59,599 bases of DNA from Jiangella rhizosphaerae. Lineage in GTDB: Bacteria > Actinomycetota > Actinomycetes > Jiangellales > Jiangellaceae. The position numbers and the translations under genes are program-made. Shown here one piece after another: positions 8,215-16,754 of this stretch; positions within the stretch are counted from its first letter, which is position 1; each line of letters starts with the position of its first letter. The notes beneath the pieces were generated by a model. That model was not told the origin of the DNA, did not search any database, and was given only the letters and a program-made list of their open reading frames with translations. The stretch is from assembly GCF_003579925.1 (NCBI RefSeq), contig NZ_QUAL01000018.1, positions 1-59,599 on the forward strand. The letters run 5' to 3'.

Positions 8215-8958
8215 ATGACTGAGCGTGTCTGGGATGCCTTCCTCACCGATCGCGACAAGGCGCACCTCGCCGCGTCACCGCCCACCAGGTCGTACGGCTT
8301 CGGCCGGCGGGCCGTCGTGCTCTCGGTCGACAACTACCGCAAGGCGGTCGGCGACGAGCCCGAGCCGATCCTCGACGCCATCGCCACCTGGCCCGGCAGC
8401 ACCGGCCTGGAGGGCTGGGCCGCACTGGAGAAGATCGAGCAGCTGCTCGCGACGGCGCGCGAGTGCGGTGTCGAGGTGATCCACCTGACGGCGTTGAGCT
8501 CGGAGGAGTCCGGCATCCCGGCGTGGGGCGCCCGCCTCGGCGGCCGGCACGCGCCGCCCGTCCGCACGGCGGAGGAGGCCGACCGCCATCGCCGGCGGCT
8601 CGACATCGTGGAGCAGGCCGCTCCGCTCCCCGGCGAGGTGGTGCTGAAGAAGACGGCGCCGAGCGCGTTCTTCGGGACGCCGCTGGCGGCCTACCTGATC
8701 GGCCGGGGCGTCGACACCATCATCGTCTGCGGCGAGAGCGTCAGCGGCTGCGTCCGCGCCACGGTGGTGGATGGCCGCAGTCATCGCCTCAACGTGATCG
8801 TCGTCGAGGACTGCGTCTACGACCGGCACGAGGCGTCACGGGCGATCAACCTGTTCGACATGGACCAGAAGTACGCCGACGTCCTGTCGCTGGCGGAGGT
8901 CACGGCCTGGCTGCGCAACCAGGCGGCGACAGTTGATAACGGATCCACAACGAACTGA
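8215..8958 (+). CDS. Isochorismatase-family amidohydrolase
   Basis: A 247-aa cysteine hydrolase. The Asp-Lys-Cys triad is D39 (VLSVDNYRK), K146 (KKTAPSAFFGT) and C179 (ESVSGCVRATVVDG). The PSAFFGT and SGCVRAT blocks resemble maleamate amidohydrolase and N-carbamoylsarcosine amidase more than true isochorismatase, so it probably releases ammonia from an amide or carbamoyl compound. The upstream frame to 8122 is rejected because the promoter places the start at 8215. It is divergently controlled with the His-rich cupin and fits a late deamidation step of the island's pathway. The actual substrate is unknown. Confidence 0.88.
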   Translation: MTERVWDAFLTDRDKAHLAASPPTRSYGFGRRAVVLSVDNYRKAVGDEPEPILDAIATWPGSTGLEGWAALEKIEQLLATARECGVEVIHLTALSSEESGIPAWGARLGGRHAPPVRTAEEADRHRRRLDIVEQAAPLPGEVVLKKTAPSAFFGTPLAAYLIGRGVDTIIVCGESVSGCVRATVVDGRSHRLNVIVVEDCVYDRHEASRAINLFDMDQKYADVLSLAEVTAWLRNQAATVDNGSTTN

Positions 8959-8976
8959 GCTGCGTCTCCGCGCCCA

Positions 8977-9023
8977 TTGACTGTTACCGAGGTCACATCC
9001 TACGTTCTGCGGATACAACATCT
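8977..9023 (+). promoter_or_regulatory. Promoter and operator site 2 of the ABC operon
   Basis: The -35 TTGACT (8977-8982), 18-base spacer and -10 TACGTT (9001-9006) are followed at the expected transcription start by the operator-like GGATA-CAA-CATCT (9011-9023). A repressor bound there would block transcription of the importer genes from 9057. Confidence 0.6.
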
Positions 9024-9056
9024 AATAGCCAATCGACCGGCGCCAGAGGAGAGCAC

Positions 9057-10220
9057 ATGTTGCTCCAGCAGCTGCACCGCGGCCCAAGCCCGACCCGGCT
9101 CCTGACCATCAGCGCGCTCGCCGCGGGCGCGCTCGTGGTGACCAGCTGCGGCTCGCCCGCCGGTGGCTCCGACGAGACCGCCGCCGGTGGCGACGTCTGC
9201 GAGGGCTCCCGGGCGGTCGAGCTGATCGGCGAGACCGACGGCATGGACCAGCAGGAGCGCCAGGACCAGCTCGTCGCCGAGGCCACCGAGACCGAGGGCG
9301 GCGAGGTCGACTTCTACACCGAGATCAACGACCCGCAGCCGGTCGTCGACGCCTTCCAGGAGCAGTACCCGGACCTCACCGTCAACGTCTACCGGGCCGG
9401 CAGCGAGCAGATCCGCCAGCGCGTGCTCGAGGAGTCCGCCGCGAACTTCCCCGGCGCCGACGTCGTCGAGCTGGACTCCCTGGAGATGTCGATCATCGAC
9501 GAGAACGGGCTGCTGGCGCCGGCGTCGTCGCCGTACATCGACGAGCTCACCGACGCCGGCAAGTTCGAGAACTTCACCGGCGACCGGCTCAGCTACATCG
9601 TGCCGGTCTGGAACTCGGGCATGATGTCCGCCGACGAGGCGCCCACGTCGCTGGAGGACCTGGCCGACCCGCGGTTCACCGGGCGGCTGGCGCTCGAGGG
9701 CAGCGACGTGTTCTGGTTCGCGGGCCTGGTGAAGTACATGGAGAGCGAGGAGGGCAAGACCCGCGACGAGGCCGTCCAGGTCTTCCGCGACATCGCCGCC
9801 AACTCCGCCATCACCTCCGGGCACACCACGACGACCGAGCTGGTGGTGGCCGGCCAGTACGCGATCGCCGCGAACAACTACATCCACCGTGCGCTGGAGC
9901 TGCAGGCCGCCGGCGCGCCGCTGGAGTGGGCGCCGGTGCAGATCCCGGTGGTCGCCGAGATCACCGGCATCGCCGTCCCGTGCCTCTCGGACAACCCGGC
10001 GGCGGCGCTGCTGCTGCAGGACTTCGTGCTCAGCGCCGACGGCGGCCAGCGCCTGTTCGTCGAGGAGGGCCGGACGCCGGCGAACGCCTCGCTGGCCCAG
10101 GAGACGCTGGGCGGCGAGACGATCGAGCCGATCGTCGTCGACGTCCAGGAGATCGCCGACGAGTACGAGGAATGGGCGACGCTCTGGGACGAGGTCATCC
10201 GCGGCGGGGGCCAGGGATGA
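9057..10220 (+). CDS. ABC transporter substrate-binding lipoprotein (Fbp/AfuA type)
   Basis: A 387-aa periplasmic-type binding protein tethered by a lipobox (VVTSC, Cys31). Family features are VDFYTEINDPQPVVDAFQEQYPDL near the start, YIVPVWNSGMM, TSLEDLADPRFTGRLAL and the C-terminal NPAAALLLQDFVLS. This is the extracellular solute-binding group 1/6 fold used for iron(III), thiamine, putrescine or phosphonates. In this island an organic substrate is as likely as iron. It overlaps the permease gene by four bases (ATGA). About 45 residues between the lipid Cys and the fold are acidic and flexible. Confidence 0.9.
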   Translation: MLLQQLHRGPSPTRLLTISALAAGALVVTSCGSPAGGSDETAAGGDVCEGSRAVELIGETDGMDQQERQDQLVAEATETEGGEVDFYTEINDPQPVVDAFQEQYPDLTVNVYRAGSEQIRQRVLEESAANFPGADVVELDSLEMSIIDENGLLAPASSPYIDELTDAGKFENFTGDRLSYIVPVWNSGMMSADEAPTSLEDLADPRFTGRLALEGSDVFWFAGLVKYMESEEGKTRDEAVQVFRDIAANSAITSGHTTTTELVVAGQYAIAANNYIHRALELQAAGAPLEWAPVQIPVVAEITGIAVPCLSDNPAAALLLQDFVLSADGGQRLFVEEGRTPANASLAQETLGGETIEPIVVDVQEIADEYEEWATLWDEVIRGGGQG

Positions 10221-11956
10221 CGCAGCTGGCCGACGCCGGGCCGGCGCCGTCCCCCGACGCCGCCCCGGGCGCCGAGCGCGGCCCGCGCCGGCCCAGGGCG
10301 GTGTACGTCCTGGGCGTCGTGGTCCTCGCGATCCTGGCCTACCTGGTCCTGTCGCCGCTGTTCTACCTGGCCTGGCGCGGCCTGACGACGGGTGAGGGCT
10401 TCAGCCTCGCCAACATCAGCGCCGCCTACAGCGTCGAGGGCACGCCGGAGATGCTGGTCAACTCGTTCGTCTTCGCCTTCGGCTCGGCCGCGGTGAGCAC
10501 GGTGAGCGGGACGGCGCTGGCGTTCTTCTGCGTGCGGTCCAACGCCCCGCTCAAGCCGCTGCTGTACGCGGCGTCGATCGTCCCGCTGATCATTCCGGGC
10601 ATCCTCTTCACCATCGCCTGGGTCTTCCTGCTCAGCGAGGACGTCGGCGTCATCAACATCCTGCTGCGCTCGGTGGGCCTGGACTTCCTGCAGATCGACG
10701 CGTTCTCGCTGCTGGGGATGGCGCTGATCGACGGCATGCACCTGTCGCCGCTGGTGTTCCTGCTGATGTTCGCCGCGTTCAAGGCCACCGACCCGGCCCT
10801 GGAGGAGTCGGCGCTGATGAGCGGGGCCAGCGTGCCGTCGGTCATCCGCAAGGTGACGCTGCCGCTGGTGCGCCCGGCGCTGTTCGGCGCGATCCTCGTC
10901 ATGGTCGTGCGCGGCCTGGAGTCGTTCGAGACGCCGGCCGTGCTCGGCATCCCGTCCGGGAACTGGGTGTTCACCTCGCGCATCTACCAGGCGCTGCACA
11001 CCTACCCGGTGCGCTACGACATCGCCGCCATCTACTCGATCAGCCTGCTGCTCCTCACGGTGGCCGGGCTGCTGTTCGTCCAGCGCGTCAACCGGCGCGG
11101 CGAGCGGTTCCAGACCATCTCCGGCAAGGGCTTCCGGCCGCGGCCGCTGGACCTCGGCCGCTGGCGCTGGCCGGTGTCGGTGCTGTTCGCCCTGTACTTC
11201 GTGGTGGTGGTGGTGCTGCCGGTGGCGATCCTCGTGTGGATGTCGCTGCTGCCGTACTACCAGACGCCCAGCATCGATGCCCTCGACACCCTGACGCTGC
11301 GCAACTACGAGCGGATGTTCGACATGCCGGGTGTCGTCGACGCGGTGCGCAACTCCGCGATCCTGGCCGTCACCAGCGCCACCGCGGTCATGCTGTTCAC
11401 CAGCGTCGTCGCCTGGTTCGTGCTGAAGTCGCGGATGCGCGGGGCGCGGTTCCTCGAGACGCTGGCCAGCTTCCCGCTGGCGATGCCCGGCCTGGTGCTC
11501 GGCGTGGCGCTCATCTTCATCTACCTGCGCTCGCCGCTGCCGATCTACGGGACGCTGCTGATCCTCTTCATCGCCTACGTCACCCGCTACCTGCCGTACG
11601 GCATCAGGTACGCGACGTCGTCGCTGGGCCAGGTGAGCGCGGAGCTCGAGGACTCCGCGCAGATGTCCGGCGCCACCTGGCGCGACACCTTCCGCCGGGT
11701 GGTGGTCCCCCTGATGGCGCCGGGCATCGTCGCGGGCTGGGTCTACATCGTCGTGGTGTCGGTCCGCGAGCTGTCCAGCTCGATCCTGCTCTACTCCCAG
11801 GACACCCGGGTGCTGTCGGTGACCATCTGGGAGCTCTGGGAGAACGGCGAGACCGGCGTGCTGGCGGCCGTCGGCGTCGTCATGGTCGTCGCCCTGATGA
11901 TCCTCGTCGGTGTCGCCTACAAGCTCGGCGCCAGGGTCGGCGTCCGGGACCTCTGA
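10217..11956 (+). CDS. ABC permease with two fused membrane domains (FbpB type)
   Basis: A 579-aa membrane protein made of two permease halves, as in FbpB/ThiP-like importers. Each half has its own EAA loop that docks the ATPase: EESALMSGASVPSVIRKV near residue 200 and EDSAQMSGATWRDTFRRV near residue 480. About twelve transmembrane segments are visible. The ATG overlaps the stop of the binding-protein gene, and the ATPase follows after 18 bases, so the three genes form one importer operon. Confidence 0.92.
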   Translation: MTQLADAGPAPSPDAAPGAERGPRRPRAVYVLGVVVLAILAYLVLSPLFYLAWRGLTTGEGFSLANISAAYSVEGTPEMLVNSFVFAFGSAAVSTVSGTALAFFCVRSNAPLKPLLYAASIVPLIIPGILFTIAWVFLLSEDVGVINILLRSVGLDFLQIDAFSLLGMALIDGMHLSPLVFLLMFAAFKATDPALEESALMSGASVPSVIRKVTLPLVRPALFGAILVMVVRGLESFETPAVLGIPSGNWVFTSRIYQALHTYPVRYDIAAIYSISLLLLTVAGLLFVQRVNRRGERFQTISGKGFRPRPLDLGRWRWPVSVLFALYFVVVVVLPVAILVWMSLLPYYQTPSIDALDTLTLRNYERMFDMPGVVDAVRNSAILAVTSATAVMLFTSVVAWFVLKSRMRGARFLETLASFPLAMPGLVLGVALIFIYLRSPLPIYGTLLILFIAYVTRYLPYGIRYATSSLGQVSAELEDSAQMSGATWRDTFRRVVVPLMAPGIVAGWVYIVVVSVRELSSSILLYSQDTRVLSVTIWELWENGETGVLAAVGVVMVVALMILVGVAYKLGARVGVRDL

Positions 11957-11974
11957 CGGACGGAGTGGACGCAC

Positions 11975-13108
11975 ATGCTTCAGGTCGACGCGCTCTGCAA
12001 GGCGTTCAAGGAGGAGACGGCGTCCAAGCACGACCGCGTGCACGCGGTCGACGACGTCACCTTCACCGTCGAGGAGGGCCAGTTCTTCACCCTGCTGGGG
12101 CCCAGCGGCTGCGGCAAGACCACGACGCTGCGGTGCATCGCCGGGTTGGAGCGCCCGGACACCGGCGAGATCGTGGTCGACGACCACGTGTTGTTCTCGC
12201 ACGACCGGCGCATCTCGATCGCGGCCAATGAGCGCAACCTCGGCATGGTGTTCCAGAGCTACGCCATCTGGCCGCACATGAACGTCTTCGACAACGTCGC
12301 GTTCCCGCTGCGGGTCGGCAAGCGCCGGCGCACCCCGAAGGCGGAGGTGACCGAGCGGGTCGAGCGCGCGCTGAACGTCGTGGAGCTGGGCCACCTGGCC
12401 GGCCGGTACGCGACGAAGCTCTCCGGCGGTCAGCAGCAGCGGCTCGCCCTCGCCCGGGCGCTGGTCATCGAGCCCAAGCTGCTGCTGCTGGACGAGCCGC
12501 TGTCCAACCTCGACGCCAAGCTGCGCGAGTCGCTGCGGTTCGAGCTGAAGCGGCTGCAGCGCGAGCAGGGCATCACGACGGTGTACGTCACGCACGACCA
12601 GTCCGAGGCGCTGTCGATGTCGAACGCCGTCGCGGTGATGAAGGACGGCCGGATCAGCCAGCTCGGCGACCCGTTCGACATCTACCTCAAGCCGGCCAAC
12701 CCGTTCGTGGCGGACTTCGTCGGCACCACCAACTTCATCGACGGCGTCGTCCGCGAGCAGACCCCGGACGGCTGGGTGGTGCACACGGCCGACGGCCCGC
12801 TGACCGTGGCCGCGACCTCCGGCGTGGGCGTCGGCGACGAGTGCGTGGTGTGTGTACGGCCCGAGCACGTCGAGGTGCTGCGCGACGACAGCAGCACCGG
12901 CGGAGACAACGTGCTCACCGGTGAGGTGCAGACCCGGCTGTTCGTCGGCGAGGCGATGGAGTACCAGGTCCGGCTGCCGAACTCGCAGCTGCAGTGCCGG
13001 ACGCCGGCGGCCGCGCGGCTGTCGTCGGGCAAGCCGGTGTCGCTGCACCTGCCGCCGGCGCACTGCACGGCGCTGCCGCGGCCGGAGGCCCGGGCCGGGT
13101 CGCGCTGA
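11975..13108 (+). CDS. ABC transporter ATPase with TOBE domain
   Basis: A 377-aa ATPase. Walker A is GPSGCGKTT, the Q-loop is MVFQSYAIWPHM, the signature is LSGGQQQRLALARAL and Walker B is LLLLDEPLSNLD, followed by the switch histidine in VYVTHDQSEAL. Residues about 245-377 form a TOBE-type regulatory tail, as in FbpC/PotA/UgpC ATPases. It is the third gene of the importer operon; the MFS gene begins 15 bases later and is probably co-transcribed. Confidence 0.94.
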   Translation: MLQVDALCKAFKEETASKHDRVHAVDDVTFTVEEGQFFTLLGPSGCGKTTTLRCIAGLERPDTGEIVVDDHVLFSHDRRISIAANERNLGMVFQSYAIWPHMNVFDNVAFPLRVGKRRRTPKAEVTERVERALNVVELGHLAGRYATKLSGGQQQRLALARALVIEPKLLLLDEPLSNLDAKLRESLRFELKRLQREQGITTVYVTHDQSEALSMSNAVAVMKDGRISQLGDPFDIYLKPANPFVADFVGTTNFIDGVVREQTPDGWVVHTADGPLTVAATSGVGVGDECVVCVRPEHVEVLRDDSSTGGDNVLTGEVQTRLFVGEAMEYQVRLPNSQLQCRTPAAARLSSGKPVSLHLPPAHCTALPRPEARAGSR

Positions 13109-13123
13109 GCGCCGTCTCGTCGG

Positions 13124-14371
13124 GTGCGACCGGTGCGCGTGTTCGCGGGCCTGCGGGCGGCACGAGGGCGCGTGTTCCGGTCGCTGTCCGAGCGCAACTA
13201 CCGGCGGTTCTTCGCCGGGCACAGCTGCTCGGTGGTGGGCACCTGGATGCAGCGCATCGGCCAGGACTGGCTGGTCCTGGAGCTGACCGGGAGCGCGTTC
13301 GCCCTCGGTGTGTCGATGGTGTGCCAGTTCCTGCCGGTCTTGGTCGGCGGCGTCTGGGGCGGGGTGGTGGTCGACCGCGTCGACACCCGGCGGCTGCTCA
13401 TGGTGACGCAGGCGGCCCAGGCCGTGCTGGCCGCTGCGCTGGCGGCGTTCTCGCTGACCGGCACGGCGACCCTGCCGATCGTCTACGGCCTGGCCGCCGG
13501 GCTGGGGATCGTGACGGTGTTCGACAACCCCGCGCGGCACACGTTCGTCGCCGAGCTGGTCGGCGAGGCGGACATCGTCAACGCGCAGGCGCTGAACAGC
13601 CTGGTGAACAACGCCGGCCGACTGGCCGGTCCGGCGCTGGCCGGCGCGCTGATCGTGCTGGTCGGCGTGGGCGTGACGTTCGTGATCAACGCGGTCTCGT
13701 TCCTGGCCGTGCTGGTCGCGCTGTGGCTGATGGACGTCGGCACGCTCCGGCGGCGCCCGCCGGTGCCGCGGGCGCCCGGCCAGGCCCGCGCTGGGCTGCG
13801 CTACGTCTGGCGGCACCCGGAGCTGCGGCTGGCGATCGTGCTGGTCGCGGTCGTGTCGGTGTTCGGGCAGAACTTCCGGGTGGTGTTCCCGATCCTGGCG
13901 TCGGAGGTCTTCCACGGCGACGCACGGGTCTACGGCTGGCTGACCGCGGCGCTCGGGCTGGGCGCCGTCGCCGGCGGGATGGCGGCCGCGGCGGCCACGA
14001 CGGCGACGCCGCGGCGGCTGCTGCTGGCCTGCGCGGCGTTCGGAGCGGTGAACCTGGCCGTCGCGGGTGCGCCGGCGCTCGGGGTGGCGCTCGCGGCGGT
14101 CGTACTGCTCGGCGTGACGAACATGGTCGTCAACACGCTCGCGCGGGCGCTGATGCAGCTGCGCACCGCGCCGGAGCTGCGCGGCCGGGTGATGGCGATC
14201 AACGGGCTGGTGTTCCTCGGCGGCACCCCGGTCGGCGGGCCGCTGATGGGCCTGCTGTGCGAGTGGTGGGGTGCGCGCGCCGGGCTCCTGGTGTCGGGTG
14301 CCGCCTGCCTCGCCGGCGCCGTCGCCGTCGTGCCGGTCCAGCGTCTTGCCCGATCAGGTCCCGCACTTTAG
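13124..14371 (+). CDS. MFS transporter (EntS-like exporter family)
   Basis: A 415-aa carrier with about twelve transmembrane segments. The N-terminus (LSERNYRRFFAGHSCSVVGTWMQRIGQDWLVL) is the typical opening of the MFS_3/EntS group, and the loop after TM2 holds GVVVDRVDTRRLL. The pattern NPARHTFVAELV is also family-typical. These carriers mostly export small molecules such as siderophores or drugs. Its place right after the ABC importer suggests it removes a pathway intermediate, but that is inference. The start is a GTG; another in-frame GTG lies nine bases later. Confidence 0.85.
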   Translation: MRPVRVFAGLRAARGRVFRSLSERNYRRFFAGHSCSVVGTWMQRIGQDWLVLELTGSAFALGVSMVCQFLPVLVGGVWGGVVVDRVDTRRLLMVTQAAQAVLAAALAAFSLTGTATLPIVYGLAAGLGIVTVFDNPARHTFVAELVGEADIVNAQALNSLVNNAGRLAGPALAGALIVLVGVGVTFVINAVSFLAVLVALWLMDVGTLRRRPPVPRAPGQARAGLRYVWRHPELRLAIVLVAVVSVFGQNFRVVFPILASEVFHGDARVYGWLTAALGLGAVAGGMAAAAATTATPRRLLLACAAFGAVNLAVAGAPALGVALAAVVLLGVTNMVVNTLARALMQLRTAPELRGRVMAINGLVFLGGTPVGGPLMGLLCEWWGARAGLLVSGAACLAGAVAVVPVQRLARSGPAL

Positions 14372-14389
14372 ACTCTGTATCAATTATCC
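14346..14389 (+). promoter_or_regulatory. Promoter and operator site 3 of the oxidation operon
   Basis: Inside the end of the MFS gene, TTGCCC (14346-14351), a 17-base spacer and TAGACT (14369-14374) form a good promoter. The operator-like GTATC-AAT-TATCC (14377-14389; reverse strand GGATA-ATT-GATAC) covers the expected start site. A GGAGG box lies four bases before ATG 14404. Confidence 0.62.
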
Positions 14390-14403
14390 AAAATGGAGGT
14401 TCG

Positions 14404-15345
14404 ATGCGGAGCGAAGACGTCGTCTTCTACAGCGAGGGCTGCCGGATCTCGGCGTCCTGGCGCACGCCGGATCGGTCCGACGGGCCGCTGCGGGCCATCG
14501 TGCAGGGGCCGGGCTGGCTCGGCCTGAAGGACGCCAAGCTGTACGTCCGGTACCACGAGGCGCTCACCGCCGCCGGGTTCGGCGTGCTGATCTTCGACTA
14601 CCGGGGCTTCGGCGACTCCGAGGGCGAGAAGAAGCTCTCCCCGGCCGTCCAGCTGCAGGACCTGCGCAACGCCGTGACCTACCTGACCACGCGCGACGAC
14701 GTCGACGCCGACCGCATCGGCGTGTTCGGCTCCGGCGGCACGGGCGGTGGCAACGCCGTCCTGCTGGCCGCCGTCGACGACCGCGTCCGGGCCGCCGTCA
14801 GCCAGCTCCCCGTCGCGAACGGACGCGACTGGCTGCACCGCATGCGCTCGGAGTACGAGTGGCTGGACTTCCTCAAGGGCCTCGACGACGACCGCCGCGA
14901 GCGGGTCACGACCGGCAAGGGCCGGCTGGTCCACCCGCGCGAGGAGATCATGGTCCCGACGCCGGAGCGGCGGGCCACGACCGTCAAGGCCGACGTCGAC
15001 AGCCGCATCCCGACGGCGGTCTCGCTGGCCGCGGCCGACGAGATCCTCGAGTACGACCCGCTCAGCGCGGCCCGCACGCTCACCACGCCGCTCATGGTCA
15101 TCGGCATCGAGGGCGACGCGACCACGCCCACCGACCACGCCGTCGCGATCTACGAGGCCGCGAAGGGCCCGCGCCGGCTGGTCATGCAGCGGCACACCAC
15201 GCACTACGCCGCCTACGACAAGTACTGGGAGAAGGTCACCCCGGCGATCGTGGGCTGGTTCGACACCTACCTGGCCAACGGCGACGTCGTCATCACGACG
15301 CAGGACGGCCCGGCCGAGTCCGTGACCTACCTGGAGGGGCAGTGA
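14404..15345 (+). CDS. Alpha/beta hydrolase (dienelactone-hydrolase/CocE-like)
   Basis: A 313-aa hydrolase fold: FDYRGFGDSEGEKK marks strand 4 and its turn, then DRIGVFGSGGTGGGNAVLLAA is the nucleophile-elbow region, ending with a core that includes an acidic loop (IEGDATTPTDHA) and a His-rich loop (HTTHYAAYDKYW). The elbow lacks the usual GxSxG; aligned by its neighbours, a Thr sits where Ser is expected. It may be an unusual hydrolase or lyase. It is the first gene of the operon running to 21800 and is two bases from the cyclic amidohydrolase. Confidence 0.78.
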   Translation: MRSEDVVFYSEGCRISASWRTPDRSDGPLRAIVQGPGWLGLKDAKLYVRYHEALTAAGFGVLIFDYRGFGDSEGEKKLSPAVQLQDLRNAVTYLTTRDDVDADRIGVFGSGGTGGGNAVLLAAVDDRVRAAVSQLPVANGRDWLHRMRSEYEWLDFLKGLDDDRRERVTTGKGRLVHPREEIMVPTPERRATTVKADVDSRIPTAVSLAAADEILEYDPLSAARTLTTPLMVIGIEGDATTPTDHAVAIYEAAKGPRRLVMQRHTTHYAAYDKYWEKVTPAIVGWFDTYLANGDVVITTQDGPAESVTYLEGQ

Positions 15346-15346
15346 C

Positions 15347-16729
15347 ATGGCAGTGACGACCCGGATCAGCGGAGGCGACGTCGTCACTCCGAGCGGCACC
15401 GTCCGTGCCGACGTCCTGATCTCCGACGACGGCAAGATCGCCGGCCTCGTCTCGCCCGGTACGGTCATCGGCGACGACGCGACCGTCGTCGACGCGGCCG
15501 GACGCCTGGTGCTGCCGGGCATGGTCGACGTCCACGTGCACACCCGCGAGCCCGGGTACACGCACAAGGAGGACATCACCACCACGACCGAGCAGGCCGC
15601 GGTGGGCGGCGTCACCACGATCTTCGGCATGCCGAACCTCGACCCGCCGACGACGGACCGGAAGACCCTCGACGAGGTGCTGGCGCTGTACGCAGAGAAG
15701 TCGATCGTCGACTACAATCACAACCCGGCGCCGACGAACTTCGAGGACATCGCGTCGATGGCCGAGGCCGGCATCAACGCCTACAAGATCTACATGGTGG
15801 TCGACACCGGCCGCACCTACCCGCACCCGGCCGGCACCGGCATGCACGACCACGGTCACCTGCTGCAGATGATGGACCTGATCAAGCCCACCGGGAAGCG
15901 GTTCATCATCCACCCGCACGACCAGGCGCTGATGGACTACATCGAGGGCGAGGTGCTGGCCCGCGGCGACAACACCCCGCAGGGCTACGCCGGCGCCTAC
16001 GCCGCCCGCGACGGCGTCATCTGGGACACCGCTATCGACGTCGTGCTGCGGCTGTCCGAGGCGTCGGGCTGCCCCATCCACATCGCCCACATGCAGACCC
16101 GCCGGTCCATCGACGCGGTGCGCCGGGCCAAGGCCCGCGGCGTCGACGTCACCGGCGAGGTGAACCACTGGGCGCTGTTCCTGTCGACCTGGCGCGACGT
16201 CGAGACGCTGGGCCCGTACGCGCTGTCGTACTGGGTGCCCGACGACCACCGCGCCGCCGTCTGGGAGGGCCTGCTGGACGGCACCATCGACATGATCTCC
16301 TCCGACCACGCGCCGCACACGCGCGAGGAGAAGGAGATCGGCTGGACGAAGATGTGGAGCGCCCACACGGGCACGCCGGGCATCCAGTACTACTACCCGC
16401 TGCTGCTCGACGCCGTCCGCCAGGGCCGGATCCCGCTGGAGCGCGCCGTCGACGCCGCCGCCCGCCGGCCGGCCGACGCGTTCGGCCTGACCGGCGTGAA
16501 GGGCCGCATCGCCGTCGGCTACGACGCCGACCTCGTCATCGCCGACCTCGACAGCCCGTGGACCATCACCAACGACGGCGTGCTGTCCCGCTGCGGGTGG
16601 ACGCCGTACGACGGCCGGAGCCTCGGCGTCCGGTTCGAACGCACCCTGGTCCGCGGCACGGACGTCTTCGCCGACGGCGCCGTCGTCGGCAAGCCCGGCC
16701 ACGGCCGGCTCGCCACCGCCCACCTCTGA
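15347..16729 (+). CDS. Cyclic amidohydrolase (dihydroorotase/hydantoinase-like)
   Basis: A 460-aa amidohydrolase-superfamily enzyme with a full binuclear metal site: HxH in DVHVHTREPG, a carbamylatable Lys in INAYKIYMV, His in FIIHPHD and IHIAHMQT, and Asp in ISSDHAPH. Its REPGYTHKEDI block is closest to dihydroorotases, but the protein is not next to pyrimidine genes, so a hydantoinase-, allantoinase- or lactamase-like opening of a cyclic amide is more likely. In this operon it would act after the molybdenum hydroxylase or the monooxygenase. The gene starts one base after the previous stop codon. Confidence 0.88.
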   Translation: MAVTTRISGGDVVTPSGTVRADVLISDDGKIAGLVSPGTVIGDDATVVDAAGRLVLPGMVDVHVHTREPGYTHKEDITTTTEQAAVGGVTTIFGMPNLDPPTTDRKTLDEVLALYAEKSIVDYNHNPAPTNFEDIASMAEAGINAYKIYMVVDTGRTYPHPAGTGMHDHGHLLQMMDLIKPTGKRFIIHPHDQALMDYIEGEVLARGDNTPQGYAGAYAARDGVIWDTAIDVVLRLSEASGCPIHIAHMQTRRSIDAVRRAKARGVDVTGEVNHWALFLSTWRDVETLGPYALSYWVPDDHRAAVWEGLLDGTIDMISSDHAPHTREEKEIGWTKMWSAHTGTPGIQYYYPLLLDAVRQGRIPLERAVDAAARRPADAFGLTGVKGRIAVGYDADLVIADLDSPWTITNDGVLSRCGWTPYDGRSLGVRFERTLVRGTDVFADGAVVGKPGHGRLATAHL

Positions 16730-16754
16730 CGCCCACCCCCGAAGGACGATACGA

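Noticed and set aside
9878-13915. A 1345-codon open frame on the minus strand opposite the ABC operon
   Set aside because: It mirrors real genes on the plus strand with strong domain matches, has low-complexity Arg/His/Gln composition and no domains. High GC makes antisense frames long.
15347-16729. Pyrimidine-biosynthetic dihydroorotase pyrC
   Set aside because: No pyr genes are near and it lies in a catabolic operon under the island operator.
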